From Diadema setosum (Eukaryota > Echinodermata > Echinoidea > Diadematoida > Diadematidae): a DNA stretch of 64,000 nt. Location: assembly GCA_033980235.1 (NCBI GenBank), contig CM067067.1, forward strand, positions 37,823,639-37,887,638, given 5' to 3'. Below the pieces are notes generated by a model that ran no database searches, had not been told where the DNA came from, and saw only the letters and a program-made list of their open reading frames with translations. A program made the position numbers and the translations under genes. Shown here one piece after another: positions 13,408 through 24,889 of this stretch (its first letter is position 1; each line of letters begins with the position of its first letter).

Positions 13408-13980
13408 GTAACTTGTACTTTACCCATCTGTAGTGTCTTTAATTGTGCAGTATGAGTTATGTTGGATTGTTACCTGTAGTTGACTATTCTGCTTATGTCT
13501 TAACAAAATAAAGGTTGACATCAGATTTTAGGTTCATTTTCAAAATTAGAAAAAGAAGTCTGTTGGGTTATTTTGCCCACTTCAGGTTTCATAAAACTCC
13601 CTTTGGTACATACTGTAGAAATGCTGACGGGTCTGCTTATCCCTAGTTTGATTGGGGAAATTGTTCTTTTTGTTTCATTGCTCTTCAGGTAATAAATTGA
13701 AAGAGAAATTGAAACCATCATAAATCATTGTTATTAGAATTATAAAGTAAATTTGTGCTTTTCATGCTCTCTTTCTCTCTTTCTTCTTCCTCCTCCTCCT
13801 CCTCCTCTCTCTCCATTGTAAAGGAGAATGAAACTCATAGATTGAGTGAATGCAACGATATTTACAGAATACATCAGTGAAGTTTAAGGAAAGTGACAAT
13901 TCATTCAAAAGTTTTGAGGTGAAGTTTCAGTGCTGCCAATGTTGGATGTGGATGAGAAGACTACTACAGTTTGTGATATC

Positions 13981-14217
13981 ATGCATGGACAACGATATAT
14001 TGAAAATAAGAGAATTCAACACCTAATTTTTATTTTTTTATTAGTATAATAAATAAACACGTGACTGGTTTCTTCCACAAAACAGAGGGAATTATATTAC
14101 CCTTTAATTACATATATGTCAGTGTCAAGAGGAAGGAATGTGTATTTTTAATTAAGAATTAATTCAATACAATTGTAAAATTCTCTTTATATTTTCTGTA
14201 TATCGTTGTCCATGCAT
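13981..14217. mobile_element. Inverted-repeat element with ATGCATGGACAACGATATA ends
   Basis: A perfect 19-bp inverted end pair, ATGCATGGACAACGATATA and TATATCGTTGTCCATGCAT-type, continues as a weaker match (AAATAAGAGAATT versus AATTCTCTTTATATTT). The element is about 237 bp and AT-rich inside. Non-coding. Confidence 0.72.
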
Positions 14218-14875
14218 AGAGTAAATGTCGCAAATTGGTTGTGTTATCTTGTCATTCAGCAGTAGTGGCATTGAAATTCGAGAGATCCATAAATTTTGAA
14301 CAGATTGTCCAATTTTCCTCAAACATCAATGTTCTTCTAAAATCCATCCATAATTCAATCCATGCATATCTGGGATTCAGTCCCTTTTATGGTATGATAC
14401 TGGAATTCTCTTCTTTTATATTACATGGGTTAGTCAAATACCGCTTAGTGATTGGCTAAACATAGTCACGTGATGGAGGTACATTCGTTATGTTCGCCCA
14501 TGGGTGAACATTCTTGTTATGTTCTCCCATGGGAAAACATTTTCACGTAACAAATGACAGAAGGCCTAGGAATGCACGTGCACAGTAAATTTGCCTCTGT
14601 GCGATCACGGGCGAGCGATTGAGTGCGTTGTGCTGGTATGAAGGTGGTTCGAGGGACTTATAACCTCCCTCAATAGCATTTCAAACCCTTCGGGTGGAAC
14701 ATTCGGTGTGTTCTCTCCCCCGCCAGTCATCATCTATATAATGTTTTGCATGTAATGAGTTACAGGAGAATTTTTATACAAATCGTTGGGAGATAATATA
14801 TTAGATAATGTAGAGTTGGGAGATAATATATTCACCTCTCTTCTTCATCTCTCTCTCTCTCCATCTGTCCTCCAG

Positions 14876-14975
14876 GTACCATATGAGCATGGGCATGGAC
14901 CCACACCTTACAGTGACAGCATCAGCTCACGGGGGATGGAAGGAAGCTACATGAATTCATCCAGTTCTCTCATGG
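14876..14975 (+). CDS. E-protein internal coding exon b
   Basis: 100-nt exon after a CT-rich tract ending CTCCAG, with donor GG|GTAAGT. It enters in phase 0, as exon a requires, and leaves in phase 1. It gives VPYEHGHGPTPYSDSISSRG and then MEGSYMNSSSSLM plus a split Gly. The PY(S/D)xxxSSR stretch followed by MNSSSSLMG corresponds to the TPYDHMTSRDLG...VNSRIQSK part of TCF4 and to PHYSDHLNDSRLG...MNSNLMGK in TCF12. It is a low-complexity, Ser/Gly-rich segment of the N-terminal regulatory region, with no fold of its own to point to. An open frame continues 104 nt into the intron, to 15079, but the donor and the clean join to the next exon argue that the exon ends here. Confidence 0.88.
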
Positions 14976-15101
14976 GTAAGTCTGCCGCGGCAGTTAAAAT
15001 GCACTTTACAATTGTTTCAGCTGTTGTTGGAGTTGTGTTTCTAGATCTATTTGAAGAGCTTGATCTCAAAATTGGTTAAGCGCCATTTTATAACACTTTA
15101 A

Positions 15102-15489
15102 AGAGACTGTGCAGATCTGGTTGAGATAAGGATTTAGCTTTTAACGTTTTGCGAGATATTAAGAAACCAATAGCTATGAGATGTCAAAGAGCATGCAATT
15201 CTAAGGGGAATGAAAAGTTTATATGATGAAAATCGGTTTTGAAATGGCCGAGATATCCAAAAACAAGGTGAAATAAAGAGATCCTAATAAAAGGCGTAGC
15301 CTGTCGCCTTTTATTATTATATATTTTTTTTTGATATCTCAGCCATTTGAAAACCAATTTTCATCAAATAATTGTTGAATCCTTCTTAAAATAACATGTT
15401 CTTTCATATTTCATAAGAGGTTTCTCATTATCTCACTTAGGAATGTTATAAACCTGAATCCTCATCTCAACGCGTACTGCACAGTCCCT
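15102..15489. mobile_element. Palindromic MITE, family B copy 1 (TTAA target)
   Basis: 388-bp inverted-repeat element with ends AGAGACTGTGCAG and CTGCACAGTCCCT, flanked by TTAA (15098-15101 and 15490-15493). The arms share GGTTGAGA, GCGAGATATTAAGAAACC-like and GATATC(T/C)...CAGCCATTT segments. The centre is a hairpin, AAAAGGCG...CGCCTTTT. It is non-coding. A second copy is at 41733-42111. Confidence 0.86.
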
Positions 15490-16730
15490 TTAAGTAAGTC
15501 CATCATCAGATAGAGTGAAGTAAATTCTTTCCATTGATACCTCACTTGTTACATAATAGGGAATATTCTTGAAGTTATGACTGAAAATCTTCCACATTTT
15601 GTTGTTCCTTTCTCAGCTTTTGACAGTTTTAATCACAAATATCTCAAAGGAACACAAATTGGGTTGAATCATTTTGTGACCACACTCATCGTCGTTTTGT
15701 CCCTTTCTCAGAGTGAGTACTCCATACATCACATACTTGCATATCCTGCAGCAGGACGTGTCAGACAACTTTGCAAGCAATTGATTTGTGATGGACAACC
15801 AAAGTAATGGCATGAGAAACATTATCCCATGAGAAGTAGATGAGTCAGAAGTATCCCATCTCTAGAGCAATGTCAGTGAATTCCCATGTTATACAGTGCA
15901 TACTTGCTTTGGGAGGAAGTTTTGTCTCTCGGTTGTTATTGTGGCGAATATCAATCAATTGGCAAAATTCATAGAAATGAATAAACTGCAAAATATAGAT
16001 GTATACAGTATAAAACCATCTTGTCCATATTTCTGCAGTTAGATTGGTTTCGGTGAATATCCTCAAGTTGTCTAATGTAGATGTTGAACAATCATGTTGC
16101 TTTGACTGAAAGGCACTGTTTGTATCTAGTTAGCTGTATGTTCCTCTGTACCACCAGATATTGTGTACAATGATATATGAAACAATTCTGGATGAAAATG
16201 AATGCCAGATGCTTTGGAATTACATTAGTGAACATTTGTAAGTGAATGGATCTGCCATACTCCATATATCCCATAGGTAGTAGTGTTAGAATAAACCAGT
16301 CAGTAAATTATGTATTAGCATTGTGATATTTGTTCAAAGTTTCTCTCATTTTTTTTTTTTAAGTCATAGCACATTTCTCAATTCTTTTGTATACTAGAGT
16401 GTTTATTATGTGCATTTGAACATAGCAAACAAAGTTTGACAATTCCTGGAACTGAGCCCCCACAATGCCAAACCGTGTTTTTAACTCAAAAGCAGTGAAG
16501 TACATCCTTGCCAGTCGGTCCAGGTGCTCTCCAATGTAGAGTGTCAGTGAGAGCATGTTGTAGTCATAGTCTTTATACAAGTGTAGTTACTCTGGGTGTA
16601 GCCAACTCCACAAAGCCTCCAGTATGAAAGGAGTTGGGTCTCTCCTCTCTGTTTGTAGGCCTGCCTAGCATGGGTAGTCTTCATTCCAGACACTCCTTCA
16701 TCGACATTTATAACTCTTGCACACATTTTT

Positions 16731-17635
16731 ATGCCTCCGCCCAAAGGGTGCCGGAGGCATTATGTTTTCGGGTTGTCCGTCCGTCCGTACGTCCGTCCGT
16801 ATTTGTTTACGCGATAACTTGAGTAATATTGAGTGGAATTTTACCAAACTTGGTCCACGTGTAAAGTATGGGGCAATTACTTGATTAGACTTTGAGTGAA
16901 ATTGGCTGTGGTCAAAGGTCAAGGTCAAATCATGAAATTGTATCCGTTTACGCGATAACTCAAGACTGGATGAAGCAAATTTCACCAAACTTGTGTCCAA
17001 GGATGACATATGATGGGGCAATTACTTGATTAGTTTTTTAGTGAAATCGGCTAGCGGTCAAAGGTCAAAAGTGAAGGTCAAATCCTAAAATTATCTGTTT
17101 ATGCAATAATTCAAGACTGGATGAAGCAAATTTCACCAAACTTGGTCCAAGGATGACATTTGATGGGGCAATTAATTATGTAGTTTTTGAATGAAATCGG
17201 AAAGAGGTCAATTTCAAAAGGTCAAGGTCAAATGCTCAACATTTCACTATTTTCCCCCATATCTATGCAATTCCTCAAGGTATTTTCTTGAAACTTAGTG
17301 TATACATGTACTACCAAATGAAGATTCTCCAGAGAGAGTTTCAGGTCATGAGGTCAAAGGTCAAAAGGTCAAAGGTCAAGTGAAAATGTTAAAATTTCAC
17401 TTTTTATGCTTCTGCCACGAAGTGGTGCCGGAGGCATTATTTCTCCATATCTTACGAATGGTTCAAGGTATCTTCATGGAACTTGGTACAGGTACTGACT
17501 GGCAGGGATTATCAAGGGAATTTAGGGGTCGTGGGTCAAAGGTCAAGGTCAACTCCTCAAAATTTCACTATATCCGTAGGAGAACCATGCATTATGGCGG
17601 AGGCATACCAGTCGCCATAGCGACATTTCTAGTTT
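16731..17635 (+). mobile_element. GGTCAAAGGTCA-rich dispersed repeat
   Basis: About 900 bp bounded by ATGCCTCCGCCCAAAGGGTG and GGCGGAGGCATACCAGTCGC. It starts with a GTCCGTCC/GTACGTCC tract (about 16777-16800). It then holds roughly 150-bp internal repeats: AAGACTGGATGAAGCAAATT recurs at 16963 and 17113, followed by TCACCAAACTTG...GGATGACAT and a block of AGGTCA words. A second TGGTGCCGGAGGCATTAT start at about 17423 suggests two merged copies. The type is common in echinoderms and some other marine invertebrates. No protein is coded. Confidence 0.72.
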
Positions 17636-18639
17636 TGTTGTTCTTTTAATTTTAATGAGTATTACAACGGCCTTGTAAACAACAGCCAGGCAAATTTTCA
17701 TGAAGTTTGGAAATGTTGGTGATAAACACCCTTGTCACTACCAAAACAGCTGCATTTAAATTTCTCTGGTTATAGTTTGTTTGTACTCTTGTACAACTTT
17801 TAAAAGTTAGACATACACTTATTGCCTCTTGATTGGGATTTGATGGCATCACTCTCTGAAATCATTTTATAATGAACTATTAAAATCAGCTGTGAAATTT
17901 GTTCCTCTGTATTTATTTATTTGCTCATGTAGTATCTTTTTGGGTTGATCATGAGAAGTAAATGGTCTGTAATGGTAATGATAATGGATTCTTATGCGCA
18001 CATCTGATACATGTTATTTTAACCTTTTGAGGATGAAGTGATTGTGCTGTTACATATATTATTCAAATACACCTGCCCAACTATACTTGGAACTACACTG
18101 TAATCTTCAATGAGTTGATACTCCCAAGCTTTTGATATGCACATTTGGTTATGGCAGTTTTCTGTGATACACAGGCACAGTGCAAATTTTGGATGTTTAT
18201 TAAAGAGATCTCTTCACATCACACCAATACATCTAGACCCAGTCGCTTTCCTTTGACCCGCAATGCCATGGCACATGTGAATACCCTCTCACAAAACAAT
18301 TTGATAGACAGGAATGTATTCATTGAAGGGCTGACAGAGTGTTTGTGCCTGATCTGACATCGATGGAAATTCAGTCAAGAGCTATGGCAGTGTCAGTGCC
18401 CAAGATAACTGGATTTCTTTGTTTTGAGACGGGATAGAATGCACTCTTGGGATTTTACATAGTCACTGAGAAATTGAATATATTTGTTGAGTAAGTTTTG
18501 TCATTTTGGACTTTTTGTTTCTTTTTGTATAACTGCATACCACAAAACTTTTTTTGAGAAGGTGCTGGTGCACTCCTCACCGTTGTTGATTTTAATTGTG
18601 TTATTTTAGCCCGCTCCTGCAAAAACACGACCAAATTAA

Positions 18640-18850
18640 GAGGCGGATGAAAATATCTCAAAGCTACGTGGTCCAGGAATTAGGGGGGAAAATTTGGACA
18701 TTAATTCTGGACATTGATAGTCTTTTTTGGTGGCACAAATTTTGTGTTTCTCCCGGGTTCCAATTCCCGCTGGATGTTAATTAGGTGTTCAAAGACCGAG
18801 CTGGTCACCTTGCGACAGGTTAAAAGGTCTGGCTGTGTCAAACTTTCACA
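18640..18850. promoter_or_regulatory. Candidate enhancer
   Basis: Unique stretch with GGACATTAATTCTGGACATT, TTAATTAG (18777-18784) and GTTCAAAGACC. No open frame is supported. Confidence 0.3.
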
Positions 18851-19255
18851 AAGTGGCAAAGATTATTGGGCGAGGGGGTGAGAAGCTTGGTGTCCTGGTC
18901 CTTTTGATTCCAGATGCTGCACATGATGTGTGTCACAGGATCGCAAATGGAGTCATTGACCTCATGACCCCTGTATGGTGTACATGCATACTTTGTAAAT
19001 TGAGAATGATATTACAAAAGATTTGAAAGTTGCCTTTGCCTTTGGTCTGAATCAGCTCAGAGTGCAAAGCGAGTGAAGACTTCAACTAATCACGTTAGAG
19101 AAAATAGAGTTTTATTGGCTAAGCACTGTGATTAGTTTTTGATAAATAAGAGCTTGCTGTAGATGTATGGGCGTTTTCTAACACGTTTTTTTGTTTTTGT
19201 TTTTGTTTTGTTTTTGCTGCATGGTAATATGCTACAACTATCTTTCATATTGAGC

Positions 19256-19470
19256 AGGGTGGTGAGTTAGCTCAGTCGGTAGCGCATCTGCCTCATGATC
19301 TAAAACACCCCGGTTCGATTCCCTGGTCCCACTAAGCGATATCGTGTGTAATCATACTGTCCCCTTTAGTAAGAGGCAAAACACTCTGTCCCTCGGATAG
19401 GACATAAAATGGAGGTCCCGTGTGTGAGAGAGTCACAACTCATGCATGTAAAAATCTCGCTTTTATTTAT
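19256..19470 (+). mobile_element. tRNA-derived SINE, copy 1
   Basis: The head is tRNA-like. An A box, TTAGCTCAGTCGGTAGCGC, is at about 19267-19285. A CTCATGA anticodon-like loop at about 19292 recalls tRNA-Met. A B box, GGTTCGATTCC, is at 19312-19322. Acceptor pairing is poor, so it is not a working tRNA. The body has ATACTGTCCCCTTTAGTAAG and AGGACATAAAATGGAGGTCC, which recur in the copy at 44898-45102. Confidence 0.8.
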
Positions 19471-19559
19471 TCATTGCAAAGAGCAGGGTGTTTAACTAAT
19501 CACGGTACTTATTCATATACATCAGATTTTCCACAATCAGATTTACACGTTTAGTGGAA

Positions 19560-20060
19560 CATGGGTCTCATTGGCACTCATTTTAGCTTCCGGGAAGATG
19601 CGAACTGTCATCACCTTGAAGAAATATGAGCAGAGGGTTTTTAATATTTCAATGACAAATCAAGGAGAGAGTTTGATCTGTCCCTGAGATGTGTCAGACA
19701 TCTGACAAACACCAGCCAACCTTGACAGTGGTTAGCTTGCAGCATTTGCATATCAGCCTTGAATAGCTCTTAATATCGACTTTCAATTCTTTGACGTGGC
19801 GATAAAAAAAAAAATAAACAACGACTTCATTTCTTGTAAATTTTTACATTAAGATGCCAGTAAAAATAAGGAAAGTATTTTGCATGTTACGAAATACTGA
19901 CATTTTGCATTCATTCACTCACGATTCGATGACAAGATAAGCCTGTGTGTTAAATGCAGATGCTCATACCAGCTACAGTTCGGGAGACTGATCAATAAAA
20001 TCAGTCAAGGAACCTCGCGAGTGAAACGCTGGCCTCCATCATAGAGTTGAGGTGAAGTCC
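19560..20060. promoter_or_regulatory. Unique low-repeat block
   Basis: About 500 bp without microsatellites, with TGACAAATCAAGGAG, GACATCTGACAAACACC and TGCATATCAGCC. It lies just after the SINE at 19256. Confidence 0.25.
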
Positions 20061-20686
20061 TTGAATTTCTAGCTATTTGAGCTGTTTTGAGACCCTGGGA
20101 TTTCTGAAGACATGGACGGAGATATGAATAGCTGTGATATTCCTATTATACCCCTCAAAAAAGCAAAACAACAACATTGTACAGGTTACTTCGAATTAAT
20201 AGCTTTGCGAAGCTTCATCTTAATGATGCAGTGTAGTTGCAGGGGTGTATTTAAAAAAAATTGGTGTATTTCCCATTCTATCTGTGACCATGTGTAAAAG
20301 ACATCAAGTCACGTATACAGACATTGTATGTGCAGTGTAATATCTGTAGTCCACAATCAGCTGTTGTCTTAATAGCAAAAGATATTGCATGAACAAAATC
20401 CCATTGTATTTACTCCAACTTTCCTATGTCCATGCTTGTATCATTTATTATGCTTTTCTTGAGCAGATTAGTCCTAGGGATTTTTTCAAAGTTCATTTGT
20501 TTTTATTTTCTTTTAATTTTTCTTTTTGTAGAACTGTGCTCATATATGTAATCCAATTTAATACTTTCGTTTTCATTATTATTATAGTAGAAACAAAATT
20601 TCTTCATATTCATTACAAAAGAAGTATATTCTGTTTATAACAAAGGCTGTACTGGGAGAGATATGAAGTTACGTTCTAAAGTATTA

Positions 20687-20903
20687 CATACTTGCCAACT
20701 AGTAAGATTTTATACGTTAAAAATAGCAAAATCAGATTTTCTGTCAGAGAAATCAGATTTTTAACAAATATTTAGATATACCTTTCATGTGTATTTTCTG
20801 AAGATTTGACCGAAAGTAAGATTTTTAACTTCAGTTTGCATATAAAATAAGATATTTGTAATCCACAAGTAAGATATTTCGTCTTGAAATGTTGGCAGGT
20901 ATG
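20687..20903. mobile_element. Inverted-repeat MITE, family E copy 2
   Basis: Ends CATACTTGCCAACT and GTTGGCAGGTATG are inverted, enclosing about 190 bp of AT-rich DNA. Inside, the words AAATCAGATTTT and AGTAAGATTTT recur four or five times. The ends resemble those of the element at 5661-5861. Confidence 0.65.
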
Positions 20904-23171
20904 GTATTAGATGCACCAAGTTTAGTCAGTAGAGCATGGCAAAATAGACTCTCGTGCATTGTCTTTAAAATATACGTATGGAATAAGATCTCTTTTGTAA
21001 TCACTGCATTTCCGACAGACCACATCAGTCACAGTATCTGTCGGCTAATGGAACCATGCCAACTATTGCCATGATAGATGATGTCATGTAGTGCTATATT
21101 ATATCACCTATCTGTTCTAACTAGAGCACAAGATATTTTCTGACCACTTTGCCTGATTCCCAGGATTGCATTTTAAATTAACCCTGAAAAGGCATTTGAG
21201 AATGTATCTAGAATAGTAAAAAAAAAGGGAAAAAAAAGAAAAAAAAAAGAAAAAAAGATGAATTTCTACAACTGAACGCTGACTAACGAAACGATGGTCA
21301 GAGCATCGTTTCAAACTAGAACTCGACAACGAATCAGCATTCCATCATATCCATTATGCGTCTGAATGTATGGCAACCATAGAACGGTATAACTGGGTGG
21401 GGCTTCTTGGAGGGCGCACGAAAGGTGCCCCAAGTATACCTGTCACTCATGACCATAACAGCTTGCGTAGTGAGAAACTGCACATTAATACGACGTTTTT
21501 TCCAGAACGGTCGAGATTAGCGTCTGAACGGTCTGTCGGCTATATGTACAGTGATTCTTCATACGTTGTTTCTTTATCAAGTTTTGGTATAAACTGGCTT
21601 GCGTCTGAACAGGGGTTAAGACTCTGAAGGTTCCCCGTGTATCCTATTTTAGTGGACTTCCTTGATACTTGGCCATTTCCTTTGGAAATGATATTTTCAA
21701 ATTTTTCTTTATTTCTTTAAAATAATTTTTCTGGAAATTCCAGTGAGTTGCAGTTTTTGTCTCCTAGCGTTCGTGATACTGTTGACTCTCCTTCGTAGGG
21801 ACTGTAAACTCCTTTAAGGCATCAGTGGTCTGGACCCATGCTGATTTTTGAGGCTACTGGCTGTTAGTGCGCCCCAGTTTAGGACTAGCTATCCCATGCA
21901 TTCCCCTGGGTTTGATGGGGGTGGGGGGGGGGGTGTCACAGAAATATTGCTCCTGTCTGTATTCTTAGCCTCCTCTTCAGTCTGCAAGCATTTAAACTCA
22001 TAAGACAGATTTAAAATGGAGCAGTGTAAGCATCCAAGAGCAGTTTGAGGGTAGGATAGTAGAAATGGCCCTCACAAGAAGGTGACTACTGGTATAGGGC
22101 AGACTAGCAGGATGTATCATTAATCGTCAGTTGAGAATGATAAGGGCGTTAAGTTGCCTCTAAACCCATAGCGTTCAAGACAACTTAGTGACAATTTTTC
22201 CTTGTGCAATTGCAGGGCTCAGCATTAGCAGTGGCCTGGGGCAATTAAAAAGTGATGTCTGGCCACCAAATTTCTCTTCTTTTTTTTTTTTTGTGGCCTG
22301 ATCAGGCAACTTGGATTCAAAATGGATTGTTATGTTTCCTTTCATCTCGGGCTAATGCATTTCTTTTTCAGATCACCAGAATAAAAAGTTTATAGTGTCA
22401 AGCCCTAAATTGCTTGAGAGAAAATGGTTTATGGTGTAAGGAGATGGTGTACATGATATGCACACACAAGGATACCATGAATTTATTTCTGGTCAGAAAG
22501 ACAGCATACCCCCTTTTACTTTGTGTTTACTTTTTATTTCATTGCATTAACTCTCAGTGCCATTGGCAATGCGTTTTTAAAGTTCACATAAGAAGCCGAT
22601 CGCCAAAACTGGACTTTTTTTTTTTTTGAAAGGCTTATTAACCATACTTTCCTATCTCACATCTTTCAAACCCCTAAAAAGGTTGGTTTTTGAGGAATAT
22701 GCGTTCAAATTTCGTCAAAATATCGAAGCCTTATTCCCCGTTGAGTCAAGACCCCTAGATTATGATGTCACGTAAGGGTATTCCCTCTTATGTCCACGCA
22801 AATGCAGTGCTGTCAAAGCTTTAAAATTGCGTCATATCGCTCTCTTATGATGGATTTTATGTTCTAATTTGTTTAAGAATTATTAGAAAAAAATGTTCTA
22901 GTGAACGATTTTTTGATACATCACATAATATTCAGAAAATTTAGAATTTTGAGAGGACTTTTTTAGTTTTATTTTGGTTGGAAAAATAACGTCCCGCGTA
23001 AAGATTAATCCGCGAGTGATGCGACTCTGTACGTGCCAGCGCGCGCGCGGTACGGTGCGGACGGTACGAGAGGGGAGCCCTCGGCCGAGGCTCCGCTGCT
23101 CAGGCGGCCACGGCCATGCACGGCGACTCGCTCTAGCTAGCTATAGGCTAGAAGCAAAACGGCAAAATGAC

Positions 23172-23282
23172 CTACTGTAAACGTCAATATTTTCGCGCGA
23201 TTAATTTTTTCGCGCTGAGCGGCTCGAAAACGTATTCGCGGGTTCTTAAATTCACGCTCCGCAGCAGGTTACTTTACTGTAG
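23172..23282. mobile_element. Inverted-repeat element with CTACTGTAAA ends, copy 1
   Basis: Ends CTACTGTAAA and TTTACTGTAG are inverted, with TTTTCGCGCGATTAATTTTT and ATTCGCGGGTTCTTAAATTC inside. Sequences full of TTCGCGAA-like words with such ends are common dispersed repeats in marine invertebrates. It adds to the CpG density next to the minus-strand exon. Confidence 0.6.
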
Positions 23283-23846
23283 TACACATTCACTGCTTTC
23301 ATCCAAAGCCTCTGCTACATAGCTTGCTATGCCAGTGTACGACAAGCGACGTAGCGAGCGGCTCGACTGCGAGTACAAGCACTCAAATACGTAGTACAGC
23401 TGTGACTGTAGTACCGTAGTCACGGGGGAATGTAGCATCGGTGCGGGAAGCGCGCGGTGCACACTGCATGCTACAGTACACAGCAATCTATCGTCTCTTT
23501 GCACAGTACTAGTAGCGTAAACATGCCTGTACATTGTACTACGTAGCAGTATCATCGATGAAGCGCACACATAATAGCATACAGCCTTTTTACAGGGACT
23601 CCTATCTGTCTAGTGTCTGTGGTCAGGGGCTGACCGTTTAGCCTTAGGGCCGCGCCGTAGGCCCGTACATTAAGACTGTTTGATGAAAAGCTAAATCTGG
23701 ACAAAAAATGAGCTGAATTGTTAGTTAGAAAATAGTCTAGTCTCTAGACTAGAGGCTTTAGGAGTTAGTAGTTTCCTCACATCGCCCGCAGTGAAAACTG
23801 CACTAACTCCGAGACGCCTGCAGCTCAAGACATGTTTCGAACTTAC

Positions 23847-24181
23847 CAATTGTTATTCAAAAGCCGTTCTGGATCAAAATCGAGACGAGGAGCATCCCCG
23901 TCGTTTGCCATTCCATCTCCATCGAAAGGCAGCGGCTCATGACAATAGGGTTGCGGCACCCGTGGCCCTGTCGCTGCTTCCCCGGCTGGATTGACGTCGA
24001 CAGCACCTTGCTCTCCCACTTCTCCATCGTCCTCTCCCCAGCTTACATCTTCCCAACTTCCATCGTCCTCGTCTGTATTCTCGTCCCCTTCTCTGCTTTT
24101 GTCGCTTCCTTCCTCTTCACTAACGTACTCCTCAAAGTCCATAAAAAGATCACTCTGATCTAACTCACTGTTCTCGGCCAT
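23847..24181 (-). CDS. Candidate first coding exon of a nested acidic protein gene
   Basis: On the minus strand an ATG at 24181 opens 111 codons plus two bases before a consensus donor AATTG|GTAAGT, with an in-frame stop right inside the intron. It starts MAENSELDQSDLFMDFEEYV, runs through a long Asp/Glu-rich region with repeated SWED/SWGED, then reads VPQPYCHEPLPFDGDG and ends DFDPERLLNNNW. There is no signal peptide or membrane segment. The compositional bias, CpG-rich surroundings and clean donor suggest a real first exon, possibly nested in the E-protein intron on the opposite strand. The QPYxxEP and RLLNxxW pieces recall the start of P2X7-intracellular-like domain proteins (QPYxFEP...RLxNTxWC). 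These are abundant and multicopy in aquatic animals, so a transposed or amplified gene copy is possible. No second exon was recognised, so the family is tentative. Confidence 0.5.
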
Positions 24182-24817
24182 TTTCGGAAGGAGTGAAAGC
24201 TCAAAATTGATCGACGCGAAATTTCGAAACGAACCGCTATGAAAAAGTTACGATGATACAAATGTGAACCGCACGTACGTACGTACGTACAATGCATACG
24301 ATACGAGCTGCGAGGTGATACGTCATACCGACCGACGGCCGACCGGATCTACTTTCGCACCAAAACTATGAGGAGAAAATTGTGATAATTGTGTGAAATT
24401 TGGGCTTGTTGCAGATCATAGTAATACAAAATAATTGTTTGAGAAGAAGCAGTTCATGATAATACTATTAAGTGTAGACAAACAGTAAAGAGTTGGTGTC
24501 AAAAGTATAAATAGCAGAGATTTCAGACTTTGAAAAAAAATTGACAGAAATTCTTTCCCGATGCCAAATGCTTTTCTACAGAGCATCCGGGGCCCGTGGC
24601 TCTAACTACCCTGGCGTGACGTCACAACTTTTGGAGTCCCGTACTGTGGCTGGTTTTCGAGGGGGAGGGAGGGGGATGTTTGGGACTTGCAAATAGCGGA
24701 TATCTAGATGCTTGCGGGGATTTGAGCCAAACTTTTTGCATTATTGGTCAATTACCAACATATATTTCATCTACAAACGAATTTTACGAACATTTATTCC
24801 CTTCAATATTGGTCTTT

Positions 24818-24889
24818 AAGTACAATGTCAGTACAATTTTCAGGTGTTGGAACAAGTACCATGTCAGTACAATTTTCAGGTGTTGGAAC
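24818..24889 (+). repeat. 36-bp tandem duplication
   Basis: AAGTACCATGTCAGTACAAT TTTCAGGTGTTGGAAC occurs twice head to tail (24818-24853 and 24854-24889) with one or two changes. Confidence 0.9.

Larger units (their letters stand above)
9386..14875 (+). other. Intron between E-protein exons a and b (5490 bp)
   Basis: Begins GTGAGT and ends CTCCAG. It holds two candidate regulatory blocks (near 9690-10480 and 12140-12620), one MITE of the GACAAGACC family, and one palindromic MITE at 13981-14217. It also has a TCC microsatellite at about 13786-13812. The rest is AT-rich with no supported gene. Confidence 0.75.
23000..24350. promoter_or_regulatory. CpG-rich patch, possible promoter of the minus-strand exon
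   Basis: CpG is dense across this patch (for example GCGCGCGCGGTACGG at about 23041 and repeated ACGT at 24275-24290), unlike the AT-rich intron around it. The minus-strand exon starts at 24181. Its upstream side (24182-24350) would be the 5' UTR and core promoter. No TATA box was seen at a usual distance. Confidence 0.4.

Noticed and set aside
17343..17378. Deliberate hormone response element of the host gene
   Set aside because: The AGGTCA array is part of a dispersed repeat, so it cannot be read as a host-specific control site without functional data. It is reported only as a repeat-borne feature.
19261..19333. Functional tRNA gene
   Set aside because: A and B boxes are good, but the acceptor and anticodon stems do not pair well and the sequence continues into a shared SINE body.
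23274..23570. 98-codon minus-strand frame downstream of the acidic exon
   Set aside because: No acceptor in the needed phase gives a convincing second exon, and there is no family resemblance. Openness fits the CpG-rich composition.
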